Shown here one piece after another: positions 25,480-34,056 of a DNA stretch of 64,000 nt. The stretch is from Dietzia natronolimnaea. GTDB lineage: Bacteria; Actinomycetota; Actinomycetes; Mycobacteriales; Mycobacteriaceae. The stretch's first letter is position 1. Every line of letters starts with the position of its first letter. The notes below the pieces were generated by a model. The model was not told where the DNA came from and did no database searches. It saw only the letters and a program-made list of their open reading frames with translations. Location of the stretch: the NCBI RefSeq assembly GCF_039525805.1, contig NZ_BAAAHZ010000014.1; one strand, given 5' to 3'. Position numbers and translations under genes: made by a program.

Positions 25480-27293
25480 CCGGCGCCGCCGGCGCGGTCG
25501 TCCTGACCGGGGGCCGCGCGAGCCGACTCGGCGGCGCCGACAAGGCGGGGATCGCGGTGGCGGGCCGGCCGATGCTCGAGACCGTCGTCGGGGCCGCCGC
25601 GGCGGTGGCGGACCCGGTCGTCACGGTCGGCCCCGGGGGTGACACCTGCGAGGAACCGCCCTACTCCGGTCCCGTCGCCGGGATCGCGGCGGGGCTGGCG
25701 GCGCTCCCGGAGCGGGTGGACCTCGTCGTCGTCGTCGCCTGCGACCTCCCGGACCTCGACGCCGACACCCTCCACGCCCTCGTCGCCGCGCTGGGGCCGC
25801 CCGCCGCCGGCAGCACGTGGCGGCCCGCCGCCGAGACGACCGGGCGGCCCACCGCCGCCCTCGCCGTCGACGCAGGGGGCCGTGACCAGTACCTGCTCGC
25901 CGTGTGGCACCGCCCCGCCCTCGCCGCGCGACTGGACGCCCTGCGGCGGTTCGGCGGCCTGGGCGGGCGACCGGTCCGGGCCCTGTACGACGACGAGGTG
26001 CTCACCCGCGTGTCAGTGGGCGCGCCCGCGCGGGACGTCGACACCTGGGCCGAGGTGGTCGCCTCCGGGCCGATCGCACTGGCCGACGTGAGAGCCGCCC
26101 TGCGCGTGGGGCTCGTGCCGCTGCCCGCGACAGCGCGCCCTCCGCTCGCCGCGATCGGGGGCGTCCTCGCCGCTCCGCTGGTCGCGGCCGACCCGATGCC
26201 GCGCGAACCGGTGTCGGCGATGGACGGCTACGCCTTGGCCGGTCCCGGCCCGTGGCGGTTGACGGGACCCGCGCTCCGGGCGGGGACGAGTGCGCCCGGT
26301 GGGCTGGTTGCCGGCACCGCGGCGCCGATCGCGACCGGCGCGCTCGTCCCGGTCGGCAGCGACAGGGTGCTCCGCCACGAGCTCGTGGAGGTGACGCGGG
26401 ACGGCTCCGGGCCGGCGGTCGTGACCGCCTTGCCCGGGGCCGCCGGCCAGGACGACCTGCGGCCGGCGGGCGAGGACTGGGCCGCCGGCCGCGAGCTCGC
26501 GGAGGCCGGAGTCACGCTGGACCCGGCGCTCTCCTCAGCGGCCCTCTCGGCGGGCCTGACCTCGGTCATGGTCCGCGGACCGGTGCGCGCGATCGTGGTG
26601 ACGACGGGCGACGAAGTCCTGCCCGCCGACACCCCGTCGCCGTTGCCGCCGGGCCGGATCCGCGACACGGTCGGCCCGCTGCTCGGCGGGGTCCTCGCGC
26701 GGGCGGGGTTCGACTGCGCCGGGCCGCCCGGACACTGCCCGGACACCATTGATGCCATGGACCGGTTGATCTCCGGCGCGGCTGGTACCGGTGCCGGTTC
26801 CGCACACGAGGTCGGGCCCGGGCAGCCTGTGGACGTCGTCGTCCTTGTCGGCGCGACCGGCCGCGGGGTGGCCGACCACCTCCGTCCCGCCCTCGAGCGA
26901 GCAGGCGCGACGATCGTGCTGGACGGGGTCCGGGTCCGTCCCGGGGGCTCGCAGATCGTGGCGGCGCTGCCCGACGGCCGCGTGCTGCTGGGACTTCCGG
27001 GCAATCCCCTGGCGGCGGTGAGCGCGGCCACCACCACGGGCCGCGCGGTGGTCGACGCACTCACCGGCCGCGAGCGAGCCGCGGTCCTGGCCCGGGTGAC
27101 CGGTCTCGACCGGCTCTCCGCCCCGGGCCGTGCGCGGATCCTGCCGGCCCGCCCCGACGGGGTCGGCGGATGGACGCTCTCCGGCCGGGTCCGCACCGCC
27201 CACCTGGCCGACCTCGCAGGCGCTCCCGCGCTCGCCGTGGTCCCGGAGGGAGCCGGGGCCGACGACCCCGTGGAGATCGTCGACTGGATCTGA
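25476..27293 (+). CDS. MobA-MoeA fusion, molybdenum cofactor synthesis
   Basis: A 605-aa fusion. Residues 1-190 are a MobA-like nucleotidyltransferase (TGGRASRLGGADKAG at 11-25, CDLPDLD near 89) that attaches GMP to Mo-molybdopterin. Residues 205-605 are MoeA-like, the molybdenum insertase (PVSAMDGYALAG near 245-256, TTGDEVLP near 376). Odd feature: the usual Gly-Gly-Val-Ser-x-Gly-Asp motif of MoeA is replaced by VGATGRGVADHL near 456-467, so the canonical Ser and Asp are missing and insertase activity is doubtful. Start GTG overlaps the tetR stop. The fusion may serve the nearby FdhF/YdeP enzyme. Confidence 0.82.
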   Translation: MTGAAGAVVLTGGRASRLGGADKAGIAVAGRPMLETVVGAAAAVADPVVTVGPGGDTCEEPPYSGPVAGIAAGLAALPERVDLVVVVACDLPDLDADTLHALVAALGPPAAGSTWRPAAETTGRPTAALAVDAGGRDQYLLAVWHRPALAARLDALRRFGGLGGRPVRALYDDEVLTRVSVGAPARDVDTWAEVVASGPIALADVRAALRVGLVPLPATARPPLAAIGGVLAAPLVAADPMPREPVSAMDGYALAGPGPWRLTGPALRAGTSAPGGLVAGTAAPIATGALVPVGSDRVLRHELVEVTRDGSGPAVVTALPGAAGQDDLRPAGEDWAAGRELAEAGVTLDPALSSAALSAGLTSVMVRGPVRAIVVTTGDEVLPADTPSPLPPGRIRDTVGPLLGGVLARAGFDCAGPPGHCPDTIDAMDRLISGAAGTGAGSAHEVGPGQPVDVVVLVGATGRGVADHLRPALERAGATIVLDGVRVRPGGSQIVAALPDGRVLLGLPGNPLAAVSAATTTGRAVVDALTGRERAAVLARVTGLDRLSAPGRARILPARPDGVGGWTLSGRVRTAHLADLAGAPALAVVPEGAGADDPVEIVDWI

Positions 27294-27302
27294 GGCCGAC
27301 TG

Positions 27303-27440
27303 TCAGCGTTTGCGGTTGCGGATCTTCTCCGCGAACTCGCGGGCCTTGCGCTGGTTCTCCGGCTTGGACGCCTCACGCTTGACCACCTCGGCGGCCTTGA
27401 GCGCGACGCCGGTCCGCAGGGCATTTCTCAGGAAAGCCAT
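27303..27440 (-). CDS. Small basic conserved protein, 45 aa
   Basis: A 45-residue protein starting MAFLRNALRTGVALKAAEVV and ending in the basic FAEKIRNRKR. GAGGTG lies six bases before the ATG. It is predicted to be one amphipathic helix plus a highly positive tail. Short proteins of this form occur in related actinobacteria as far as I recall; the function is unknown. It is convergent with the MobA-MoeA gene and lies downstream of cobF on the same strand. Confidence 0.72.
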   Translation of the reverse strand: MAFLRNALRTGVALKAAEVVKREASKPENQRKAREFAEKIRNRKR

Positions 27441-27483
27441 AGTGCACCTCTGTTCTCGGGGGAGCGCCAGTGTAGGCACAGCA

Positions 27484-28296
27484 TCAGCCCGCCGCGACCG
27501 GGCGGCGCAGCAGGTACACGTCCATCACCCAGCCGTGCTCCGCGCGGAGCCGCTCACGATGCCCCCGCAGCTCGCCGAGGACGTCGCCGACCCTGCCCGC
27601 GACCAGGCACTCGCCCGCATCGCCGAGGTTGCCGCCCCACCAGATGTGCCAGTCGGCCAGGTCCTCCAGCGGCAGGTCCGCGTTGAGCATCACCACCACG
27701 TTGTCCGCTCCGTCGGCGACGACCTCCGCCAGTCGCCGGCCGGTGGTCACGGTGACCGTCCCGCCGATCTCGTGCAGGACCAGCCGGTGACGCGCCGCCA
27801 ACACCTGTAGAGCGGAGATGCCGGGGATCACCTCGACGGCGAAGTCGAGCCGGCCTCGGGCGAGGATCCGGTCGACGATCCGCAGCGTGGAGTCGTAGAA
27901 GGCGGGGTCGCCCCACACGGGCACCGCCACGTCGCCGGGCCGGTCCGCCAGCACCCGCTCCCACGCCAGGGACCGGGCCTCGTGCCAGTCCAGGACCACG
28001 CCGCGGTACCCGACGTGGGAGGAGGTCGACCGCGACGAGCGGTCCCGCTCCGGATCGGCCACCCCCACCAACTCGACGCCCGGCGCGTGCCGGGCGAGTA
28101 GCTGCCTACGGAGGTCGACCAAGGGGTCCGAGGCCCCCTTCACCGCGGCCACGGCGTAGGCCGACTCCCGCAGGGCCGTGATCGCCTCCACCGTGATCTG
28201 GTCCGGCCCCCCGGAGCCGATCCCCACCACCCGCACCCGGCGGCGCGGCGTGCCTCCCGCCTCCCCGGTCGGGAGGCGGGACACCCGGTCAGTCAC
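27484..28296 (-). CDS. cobF: Precorrin-6A synthase (deacetylating)
   Basis: A 270-aa SAM-dependent methyltransferase of the aerobic cobalamin pathway: C-1 methylation of precorrin-5 with loss of acetate, giving precorrin-6A. The glycine-rich start VRVVGIGSGGPDQIT (about 21-35), PVWGDPAFYDSTLR and EVIPGISALQVLA are standard corrin-methyltransferase motifs. The start is GTG and overlaps the cobN stop by 8 bp. Its presence marks the aerobic route. Expression should follow cobN, under the cobalamin riboswitch. Confidence 0.95.
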   Translation of the reverse strand: MTDRVSRLPTGEAGGTPRRRVRVVGIGSGGPDQITVEAITALRESAYAVAAVKGASDPLVDLRRQLLARHAPGVELVGVADPERDRSSRSTSSHVGYRGVVLDWHEARSLAWERVLADRPGDVAVPVWGDPAFYDSTLRIVDRILARGRLDFAVEVIPGISALQVLAARHRLVLHEIGGTVTVTTGRRLAEVVADGADNVVVMLNADLPLEDLADWHIWWGGNLGDAGECLVAGRVGDVLGELRGHRERLRAEHGWVMDVYLLRRPVAAG

Positions 28297-31200
28297 CGTG
28301 GGTGTCCTCGAGGTCGCCCTCGACGTCCAGGTAGACCTGCCGCATCCGGTCCATGATCTCGGCGTCCGGCTCGGCCCACAACCCGCGGTCGGCGGCCTCG
28401 GAGAGCCGCTCGATCATCCCGCGCAACGCCCACGGGTTGGACCGCCGCAGGAACTCCTGGTTGGTCTGGTCCAGCACGTACTCCCTGGCCAGCGTGTCGT
28501 ACATCCAGTCATGCACCACCCCGGCGGTGGCGTCGAACCCGAAGAGGTAGTCCACCGTCGCGGCCAACTCGAAGGCCCCCTTGTAACCGTGCCGCTGCAT
28601 GGCCGCGATCCACCGGGGGTTGACCACGCGAGCCCGGAACACCCGGACCGTCTCCTCCGCGAGCGACCGGGTGCGGATGGCGTCCGGCGTGGTGGAGTCC
28701 CCCACGTAGGCGCGAGGTTCGGCGCCTGTGAGCGCTCGCACGGTCGCGATCATCCCGCCGTGGTACTGGAAGTAGTCGTCCGAGTCGGCGATGTCGTGCT
28801 CGCGGGTGTCGATGTTCTTGGCGGCCACCGCGATGCGCCGGTAGTTGGTGCGCATGTCGTCCGCGGCCGGGACGCCGTCCAGGTCGCGGCCGTAGGCGAA
28901 GCCGCCCCACCGGGTGTAGACCTCGGCCAGGTCGCGGTCGTCCCGCCAGTTGCCGGCCTCGATGGTCTGCAGGATCCCGGCGCCGTACGACCCCGGCGCG
29001 GAGCCGAAGATGCGGGTGGTCGCACGACGATGGTCCGAGTGCTCGGCCAGGTCCGCGCGGGTGTGGGCGGCGACGTAGTTCTGCTCGGCGGGTTCGTCGA
29101 GGTCCGCCACCATCCGGACGGCGTCGTCGAGCATGGTGATGACGTGCGGGAAAGCGTCCCGGAAGAAGCCCGAGATGCGGACCGTCACGTCCACGCGCGG
29201 GCGACCGAGCTCGGCGGCCGGGACCACCTCGAGACCGTTGACCCGGCGGGAGGCCTCGTCCCACTCCGGGCGGACGCCGAGCAGGGCCAGGACCTCGGCC
29301 ACGTCGTCGCCCGAGGTCCGCATGGCCGAGGTGCCCCAGATCGACAGTCCCACCGAGCTCGGGTACTCACCGGTCTCCGCCACGTGGCGGTCCAGGAGCG
29401 AGTCGGCCATCGCCTGGCCGGTCTCCCAGGCCAGCCGGGACGGGATCGCCCGAGGGTCCACGGTGTAGAAGTTGCGGCCGGTCGGCAACACGTTGACCAG
29501 GCCGCGCAGGGGCGAACCGGACGGTCCGGCGGGCACGAACCCGCCGTCCAGGGCGTGCATCACCGCATCCAGCTCGTCGACGGTGGCGGCCAGGCGCGGC
29601 ACCACCTCGCGGGCGGCGAACTCCAGGACGCGGCCGACCTCGTCGTCGTCGTCATCTCCCAGCCCCGCGGCGGCCAGGACCTCCGGAACCGCCGCGAGGT
29701 CCCACCCGCGGGCGTCCATGTCCTCGACCAGCGACCGGGCCCGGGCCTCCACGCGGTCGACCTCCTGGGTCGGGGCGTCCTCCCCCAGCCCGAGGGCGCG
29801 GCGCAGGCCGGGGACGGCGCCGAACTCACCGCCCCACACCTGCGAGGCACGCAGGATAGCCAGCACCAGGTTCACCCGCGCCTCGCCCTCCGGCGCCTGA
29901 CCCAGCACGTGCAGGCCGTCGCGGATCTGGACGTCCTTGATCTCGCACAGCCACCCGTCGACGTGGAGCAGGAAGTCGTCGAACTCCTCGTCCCCGGGCT
30001 GCTGCTCCAGGCCGAGGTCCTCGTGCATGTGCGCGGACCGCATGAGGGTCCAGATCTGCGCGCGGATGGCCGGCAGCTTGGCCGGGTCCATGGACGCGAT
30101 GTTGCCGTACTCGTCCAGCAGCTGCTCGAGGCGGGCGATGTCGCCGTAGGACTCGGCGCGGGCCATCGGCGGTACCAGGTGGTCGACGATCGTGGCGTGG
30201 GCGCGGCGCTTGGCCTGGGCGCCCTCCCCGGGGTCGTTGACCAGGAACGGGTAGATCAGCGGCATGTCGGCGATCGCCGCGTCGGTCGCGCACGCCGCCG
30301 ACAGCGCGGCGTTCTTGCCCGGCAGCCACTCCAACGAACCGTGCTTGCCGATGTGGACCAGCGCGTGGGCACCGAAACCCCGCGCGAGCCACCGGTAGGC
30401 GGCCAGGTAGTGGTGGGAGGGCGCCAGCTCGGGATCGTGGTAGATCGCCACCGGGTTCTCACCGAACCCGCGGGGCGGCTGGATCAACAGGACGACATTG
30501 CCGGCCTGGATGGTGGCCAGGACGATCTCGCCGGCGTCGTTGACGAACAGCCGGCCGGGCGCCTGCCCCCAGGCCTCGACCATCTCCGAGCGCAGCGACT
30601 CGGGCAGATCCGCCGACCACGTGAGGTAGTCGTCGGTGGAGATCCGCACGTGACTGTCGGTGAGCTGGGCGTTCGTCAGCCACTCCTCGTCCTGTCCGCC
30701 CGCGGCGATCAGGGCGTGGATCAGGGCGTCCCCGGCGGCGGTGTCGTCGACGTAGGTGCTGTCGGTGCCACTGTGGGCGACGTCGAGGAACCGGGCGACC
30801 GGCCCGTCCGCCGGACCCAGGTCGTAGCCCTCGTCGCGCATGCGGCGCAGCAGTCGGATGGTCGAGACGGGGGTGTCCAGGCCGACCGCGTTGCCGATCC
30901 GGGAGTGCTTGGTCGGGTAGGCCGAGAGCACCAGGGCGATCCGGCGGTCGGCCGCGGGCACATGACGCAGCCGCGCGTGCGAGACCGCGATCCCCGCGAC
31001 GCGGGCGCAGCGTTCGGGATCGGCGACGTACCGGGGCAGCCCGTCGGCGTCGATCTCCTTGAAGGAGAACGGCGCGGTGATGATCCGTCCGTCGAACTCG
31101 GGGATCGCGATCTGGTTGGCCGAGTCCAGCGGGTTGACGCCGTCGTCGGAGGCCTCCCAGTCCTCCCGACTCCACGTCAGGCACAACCCCTGGAGCACCG

Positions 31201-32062
31201 GGATGTCGAGCGCGGCGATCCGTTCGACGTCCCACGTCTCGTCCTCGCCGCCCGCGCTCACCGCCCCGGGCGTGGTCCCGCCGGCGGCCAGGACCGTGAC
31301 GATCAGCGCGTCGAGCGTCCCGAGCGCGGTGAACAGCTCGTCGGGGGCCGAGCGGAGGGACCCGGCGAACACGGGCACACCCACGGCCTGCCCGGTGGCG
31401 TCGATCGCGTCGGCGAGCGAGTGGGCGAACCCGGAGTTCCCACTCACCTCGTGGGCCCGGTAGTAGAGCACGCCCACGCGGGGGACGCCCCGCGTGTGAC
31501 CACTCGCCGGGGAATCGGCGCCGCCCGGCCGCGGCGGCATCCCCCACACCGGGACGCTCTCCGGGGGCTCGAATCCGGTGCCGGTGAGCAGCACGGTGTC
31601 CGAGAGGAAGGCGTGGAGCTGGGCGAGGTTCCGCTCGCCCCCCTCGGCGAGGTAGCGGTGGGCCTCGGCCGCGATGCCGATCGGGACCGTGGACAGCTCC
31701 ATCAGGTCGGCGTCCGGGGCCTGTTCGCCGCCCAGGACAACCACCGGCCGACCCGAGGCCATCACCGCGGCGAACCCGGGCTCCCACGACCGCCGCGACC
31801 CGAGGATCCGGACAACCACCAGGTCGGCGCCGGCGAGCAGGTCGGGCAGGTCCGCCTCGACGTCCAGCCGGGACGGATTGCCGAGCGTCCAGTCCGCCCG
31901 GGAGGCCCGCGCGGAGAGCAGGTCCGTGTCCGAGGTGGACAGCAGGGTGATGCGTGGTGGCTGGCTCGACTGCCGTGGTGGTGCGGTGTCATCCGATGGC
32001 GCGGTGTCATCCGATGGTGCCGTGGCGTCCTCAGGGGACGCCGAACGCCGGTCATGGCGCAT
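28289..32062 (-). CDS. cobN: Cobaltochelatase subunit CobN
   Basis: A 1257-aa CobN, the large subunit that, with CobS and CobT, inserts Co2+ into hydrogenobyrinic a,c-diamide using ATP. The body is collinear with the CobN/BchH family (HIGKHGSLEWLPGKN near 570-585, a central acidic DDDDDE loop, and the C-terminal NPWALRGMIERLSEA). The first 45 residues are a low-complexity leader with repeated APSDDT units. The ATG chosen has GGAG seven bases upstream; an ATG nine codons earlier overlaps the riboswitch tail. cobF follows with an overlap. cobS and cobT are not in the window. A cobalamin riboswitch precedes it. Confidence 0.95.
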   Translation of the reverse strand: MRHDRRSASPEDATAPSDDTAPSDDTAPPRQSSQPPRITLLSTSDTDLLSARASRADWTLGNPSRLDVEADLPDLLAGADLVVVRILGSRRSWEPGFAAVMASGRPVVVLGGEQAPDADLMELSTVPIGIAAEAHRYLAEGGERNLAQLHAFLSDTVLLTGTGFEPPESVPVWGMPPRPGGADSPASGHTRGVPRVGVLYYRAHEVSGNSGFAHSLADAIDATGQAVGVPVFAGSLRSAPDELFTALGTLDALIVTVLAAGGTTPGAVSAGGEDETWDVERIAALDIPVLQGLCLTWSREDWEASDDGVNPLDSANQIAIPEFDGRIITAPFSFKEIDADGLPRYVADPERCARVAGIAVSHARLRHVPAADRRIALVLSAYPTKHSRIGNAVGLDTPVSTIRLLRRMRDEGYDLGPADGPVARFLDVAHSGTDSTYVDDTAAGDALIHALIAAGGQDEEWLTNAQLTDSHVRISTDDYLTWSADLPESLRSEMVEAWGQAPGRLFVNDAGEIVLATIQAGNVVLLIQPPRGFGENPVAIYHDPELAPSHHYLAAYRWLARGFGAHALVHIGKHGSLEWLPGKNAALSAACATDAAIADMPLIYPFLVNDPGEGAQAKRRAHATIVDHLVPPMARAESYGDIARLEQLLDEYGNIASMDPAKLPAIRAQIWTLMRSAHMHEDLGLEQQPGDEEFDDFLLHVDGWLCEIKDVQIRDGLHVLGQAPEGEARVNLVLAILRASQVWGGEFGAVPGLRRALGLGEDAPTQEVDRVEARARSLVEDMDARGWDLAAVPEVLAAAGLGDDDDDEVGRVLEFAAREVVPRLAATVDELDAVMHALDGGFVPAGPSGSPLRGLVNVLPTGRNFYTVDPRAIPSRLAWETGQAMADSLLDRHVAETGEYPSSVGLSIWGTSAMRTSGDDVAEVLALLGVRPEWDEASRRVNGLEVVPAAELGRPRVDVTVRISGFFRDAFPHVITMLDDAVRMVADLDEPAEQNYVAAHTRADLAEHSDHRRATTRIFGSAPGSYGAGILQTIEAGNWRDDRDLAEVYTRWGGFAYGRDLDGVPAADDMRTNYRRIAVAAKNIDTREHDIADSDDYFQYHGGMIATVRALTGAEPRAYVGDSTTPDAIRTRSLAEETVRVFRARVVNPRWIAAMQRHGYKGAFELAATVDYLFGFDATAGVVHDWMYDTLAREYVLDQTNQEFLRRSNPWALRGMIERLSEAADRGLWAEPDAEIMDRMRQVYLDVEGDLEDTHGD

Positions 32063-32092
32063 GTTCTTCTCCAAACCCTCGTGGAACATGAC

Positions 32093-32259
32093 GCCGTGGC
32101 CGGTCTCCTGGCTTTCGCATCGACGCCGCGCGACCGACCTTCCCGGGCCTGGGCCCAGTGGTCTCCGCCCCGCGAAGGACGGACGAGGGTGCGCAACTTA
32201 CGCGACTACAGTGGCGAGGGCCGCGCCGGCTTTTCCTCCGGCTTCCCGAGCACCACGGC
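32093..32259 (-). ncRNA. Cobalamin riboswitch upstream of cobN
   Basis: On the minus strand the leader shows the B12-box elements: GGGAAGCCGG, the GCCACTGT segment and the 3' GCGAAAGCCAGGAGACCGGCC. The outer P1 stem pairs GCCGTGG (32253-32259) with CCACGGC (32093-32099). It ends 31 nt before the cobN start, so translational control by hiding the GGAG site is plausible. It lies in the divergent gap with cobG. Confidence 0.88.
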
Positions 32260-32353
32260 ACCGGCGAGCCTATCCGGCGCCGGTCCCCCGCGGGTGTCCG
32301 GCCGCCGGCTCCCCGCTCGCCGCGCCACGCCCCCGGCTGCCAGACTGTGCCCC

Positions 32354-33223
32354 GTGAGCGTTTCCGGACCGACCCGCCGCACCCGCACCGACATGTGCCC
32401 CGGAGTGCTGCGCCCGTGGCCCGCCGAAGACGGCGCCCTGGTCCGGCTCCGCGTCCCGGGCGGCCGGGTGTCGCCGGAGTCCCTCGCCGCGCTGCACCGG
32501 GTGGCAGCGCGATACGGCGACGACGACGTGCACGTGACGACCCGCGCGAACCTGCAGCTGCGGGCCCTGCCGATGAGCCGGGACGGACGGCTCGGGGACG
32601 AGGTGGTGGCGGCCATCGCCGCGACCGGGCTGCTGCCCGCCCCGTCGCACGAGCTCGTCCGCAACGTGCTCGTCTCCCCGCTCACCGGCCTGGTCGGCGG
32701 GAGGGCCGACCTCCGGCCCGTGACCGACCGGCTCGACGCCGGCCTCCGGGCGGATCCCGCGCTGGCCGGGTTGTCCGGCCGGTTCCTGTTCGTCCTCGAC
32801 GACGGCCGCGGCGACCTCGTGGACCGCCCCGGGGACCTGGGGCTGGCGGTCCTCGACGCCGCCACCGTGCAACTCCGGGTGGGCGAGGACTGGTCGGCGG
32901 TGGTGCCCCTCGAGGGGGCGGCCGATCGCCTGCTCGACCTGGCGCGCGCCTTCGCCGCCGCCCGGGGTGCGGGCCCCGACGCGCCCTGGCACGTGCGTGA
33001 ACTCCCCGTGCCGCTCGCCGCCGCCCGCCCGGGCGATGATCGTCTCCCCACCCCGATCCCCGCGCTGCCCTACGGACCGGTCCCCGGCTCCTCGGGAAGG
33101 ATCGAGCATGTCGGGGCCGGGGACGGTGTCCTCACCCGCGCCGTGATCGATCGCCTCACCGGCGACGACGTCACCGAGCTCATCGTCACCCCGTGGCGCG
33201 GTGTGCTCACCGTGCGCACGTAG
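32354..33223 (+). CDS. cobG: CobG-like precorrin-3B synthase, C-terminally short
   Basis: A 289-aa protein matching the N-terminal two-thirds of CobG, the siroheme/4Fe-4S monooxygenase that makes precorrin-3B. The ferredoxin-like half repeat (RYGDDDVHVTTRANLQLRAL near 54-73) and the SPLTGLVGG and FVLDDGRGD segments are clear. It ends at IVTPWRGVLTVRT, where full-length CobG goes on for 80-100 residues carrying the four Fe-S/siroheme cysteines. Only Cys15 remains. The riboswitch of cobH begins right after the stop. Start is GTG; an ATG 13 codons later is possible. Divergent from cobN. It may be non-catalytic, or the missing half may be supplied elsewhere. Confidence 0.75.
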   Translation: MSVSGPTRRTRTDMCPGVLRPWPAEDGALVRLRVPGGRVSPESLAALHRVAARYGDDDVHVTTRANLQLRALPMSRDGRLGDEVVAAIAATGLLPAPSHELVRNVLVSPLTGLVGGRADLRPVTDRLDAGLRADPALAGLSGRFLFVLDDGRGDLVDRPGDLGLAVLDAATVQLRVGEDWSAVVPLEGAADRLLDLARAFAAARGAGPDAPWHVRELPVPLAAARPGDDRLPTPIPALPYGPVPGSSGRIEHVGAGDGVLTRAVIDRLTGDDVTELIVTPWRGVLTVRT

Positions 33224-33325
33224 ACTCGCCGCTGTCCCACGGCGAGGAACCCGGTGCGAGTCCGGGGCGGTTCCGCCACTGTGAGGCCCGCTCGACGGGC
33301 CGCCAAGCCAGATACTGGCCGAGGG
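33224..33325 (+). ncRNA. Cobalamin riboswitch upstream of cobH
   Basis: Compact B12-box RNA: hairpin TCGCC...GGCGA, GGAACCCGGTGCGAGTCCGG, the CGCCACTGT core, a GGCCCG...CGGGCC stem and AAGCCAGATACTGGCC. Downstream, GACGCG...CGCGTC and GGGG-CGAGAA-CCCC hairpins (to about 33380) sit just before GAGGAGG and the cobH start, and may be the expression platform. Confidence 0.85.
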
Positions 33326-33390
33326 ATCGACGCGCTCCCTGACGCGTCGCCTGAGACTTCTGACCGGGGCGAGAACCCCGAGGAGGACCC

Positions 33391-34056
33391 ATGCCTGCTG
33401 TCCCCAGGCCGCCACGCCGCTACGACTACGTCGACGACGGGCCCGCGATCTACGTCGACTCGTTCGCGACCATCCGGCGGGAGACCGATCTGTCGGGCGT
33501 CCCGCGGGACGCCGAGCGGCTCGCCGTCCGGATGGTGCACGGCACCGGGCAGACCGACCTCGTCGACGACCTGCAGGTGCATCCGGGGCTGGTGGGGGCC
33601 GCGCGATCCGCGCTCGAGGCCGGGGCGCCGATCCTCTGCGACGCCCACATGGTGGCCTCCGGGATCACCAGGTCCCGGCTCCCCCGGAACAACGACGTGG
33701 TGTGCCTGCTGTCCGATCCCCGCGTGCCCGAGCTGGCCCGGCAGATGGGGACCACCCGCTCCGCCGCCGCGCTCTCCCTGTGGGGTGAGCGTCTCGACGG
33801 CGCCGTGGTGGCGATCGGGAACGCCCCCACCGCGCTGTTCCACCTGCTGGAGATGCTGCTGGACGGCGCCCCCCACCCCGCGGCGATCGTCGGGTGCCCG
33901 GTGGGCTTCATCGGCGCCGCGGAGTCCAAGGCCGCGCTGGCCTGCCTGGCGGACGACCACGGCATCGACATCCCCTTCGTCACCGTCCACGGGCGACGCG
34001 GCGGGTCCGCGATGACGGTCTCCGCCGTCAACGCCCTCGCGCAGGTGGCCGAGTGA
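33391..34056 (+). CDS. cobH: Precorrin-8X methylmutase
   Basis: A 221-aa CobH that moves the C-11 methyl to C-12, turning precorrin-8X into hydrogenobyrinic acid. The catalytic histidine is His50 in RMVHGTGQTDL. ILCDAHMVASGI and IGNAPTALFHLLEM are family motifs. GAGGAGG precedes the ATG. It is the first gene of cobH-cobIJ-bluB, joined by 4-bp overlaps, under the upstream cobalamin riboswitch. Confidence 0.97.
   Translation: MPAVPRPPRRYDYVDDGPAIYVDSFATIRRETDLSGVPRDAERLAVRMVHGTGQTDLVDDLQVHPGLVGAARSALEAGAPILCDAHMVASGITRSRLPRNNDVVCLLSDPRVPELARQMGTTRSAAALSLWGERLDGAVVAIGNAPTALFHLLEMLLDGAPHPAAIVGCPVGFIGAAESKAALACLADDHGIDIPFVTVHGRRGGSAMTVSAVNALAQVAE

Noticed and set aside
28178..33223. Very long plus-strand open frame of about 1680 codons over cobN.
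   Set aside because: Only its last 290 codons (CobG) resemble protein. The rest is antisense to the well-supported cobN and is rich in Arg/Gly/His, as expected from GC-rich shadow frames.
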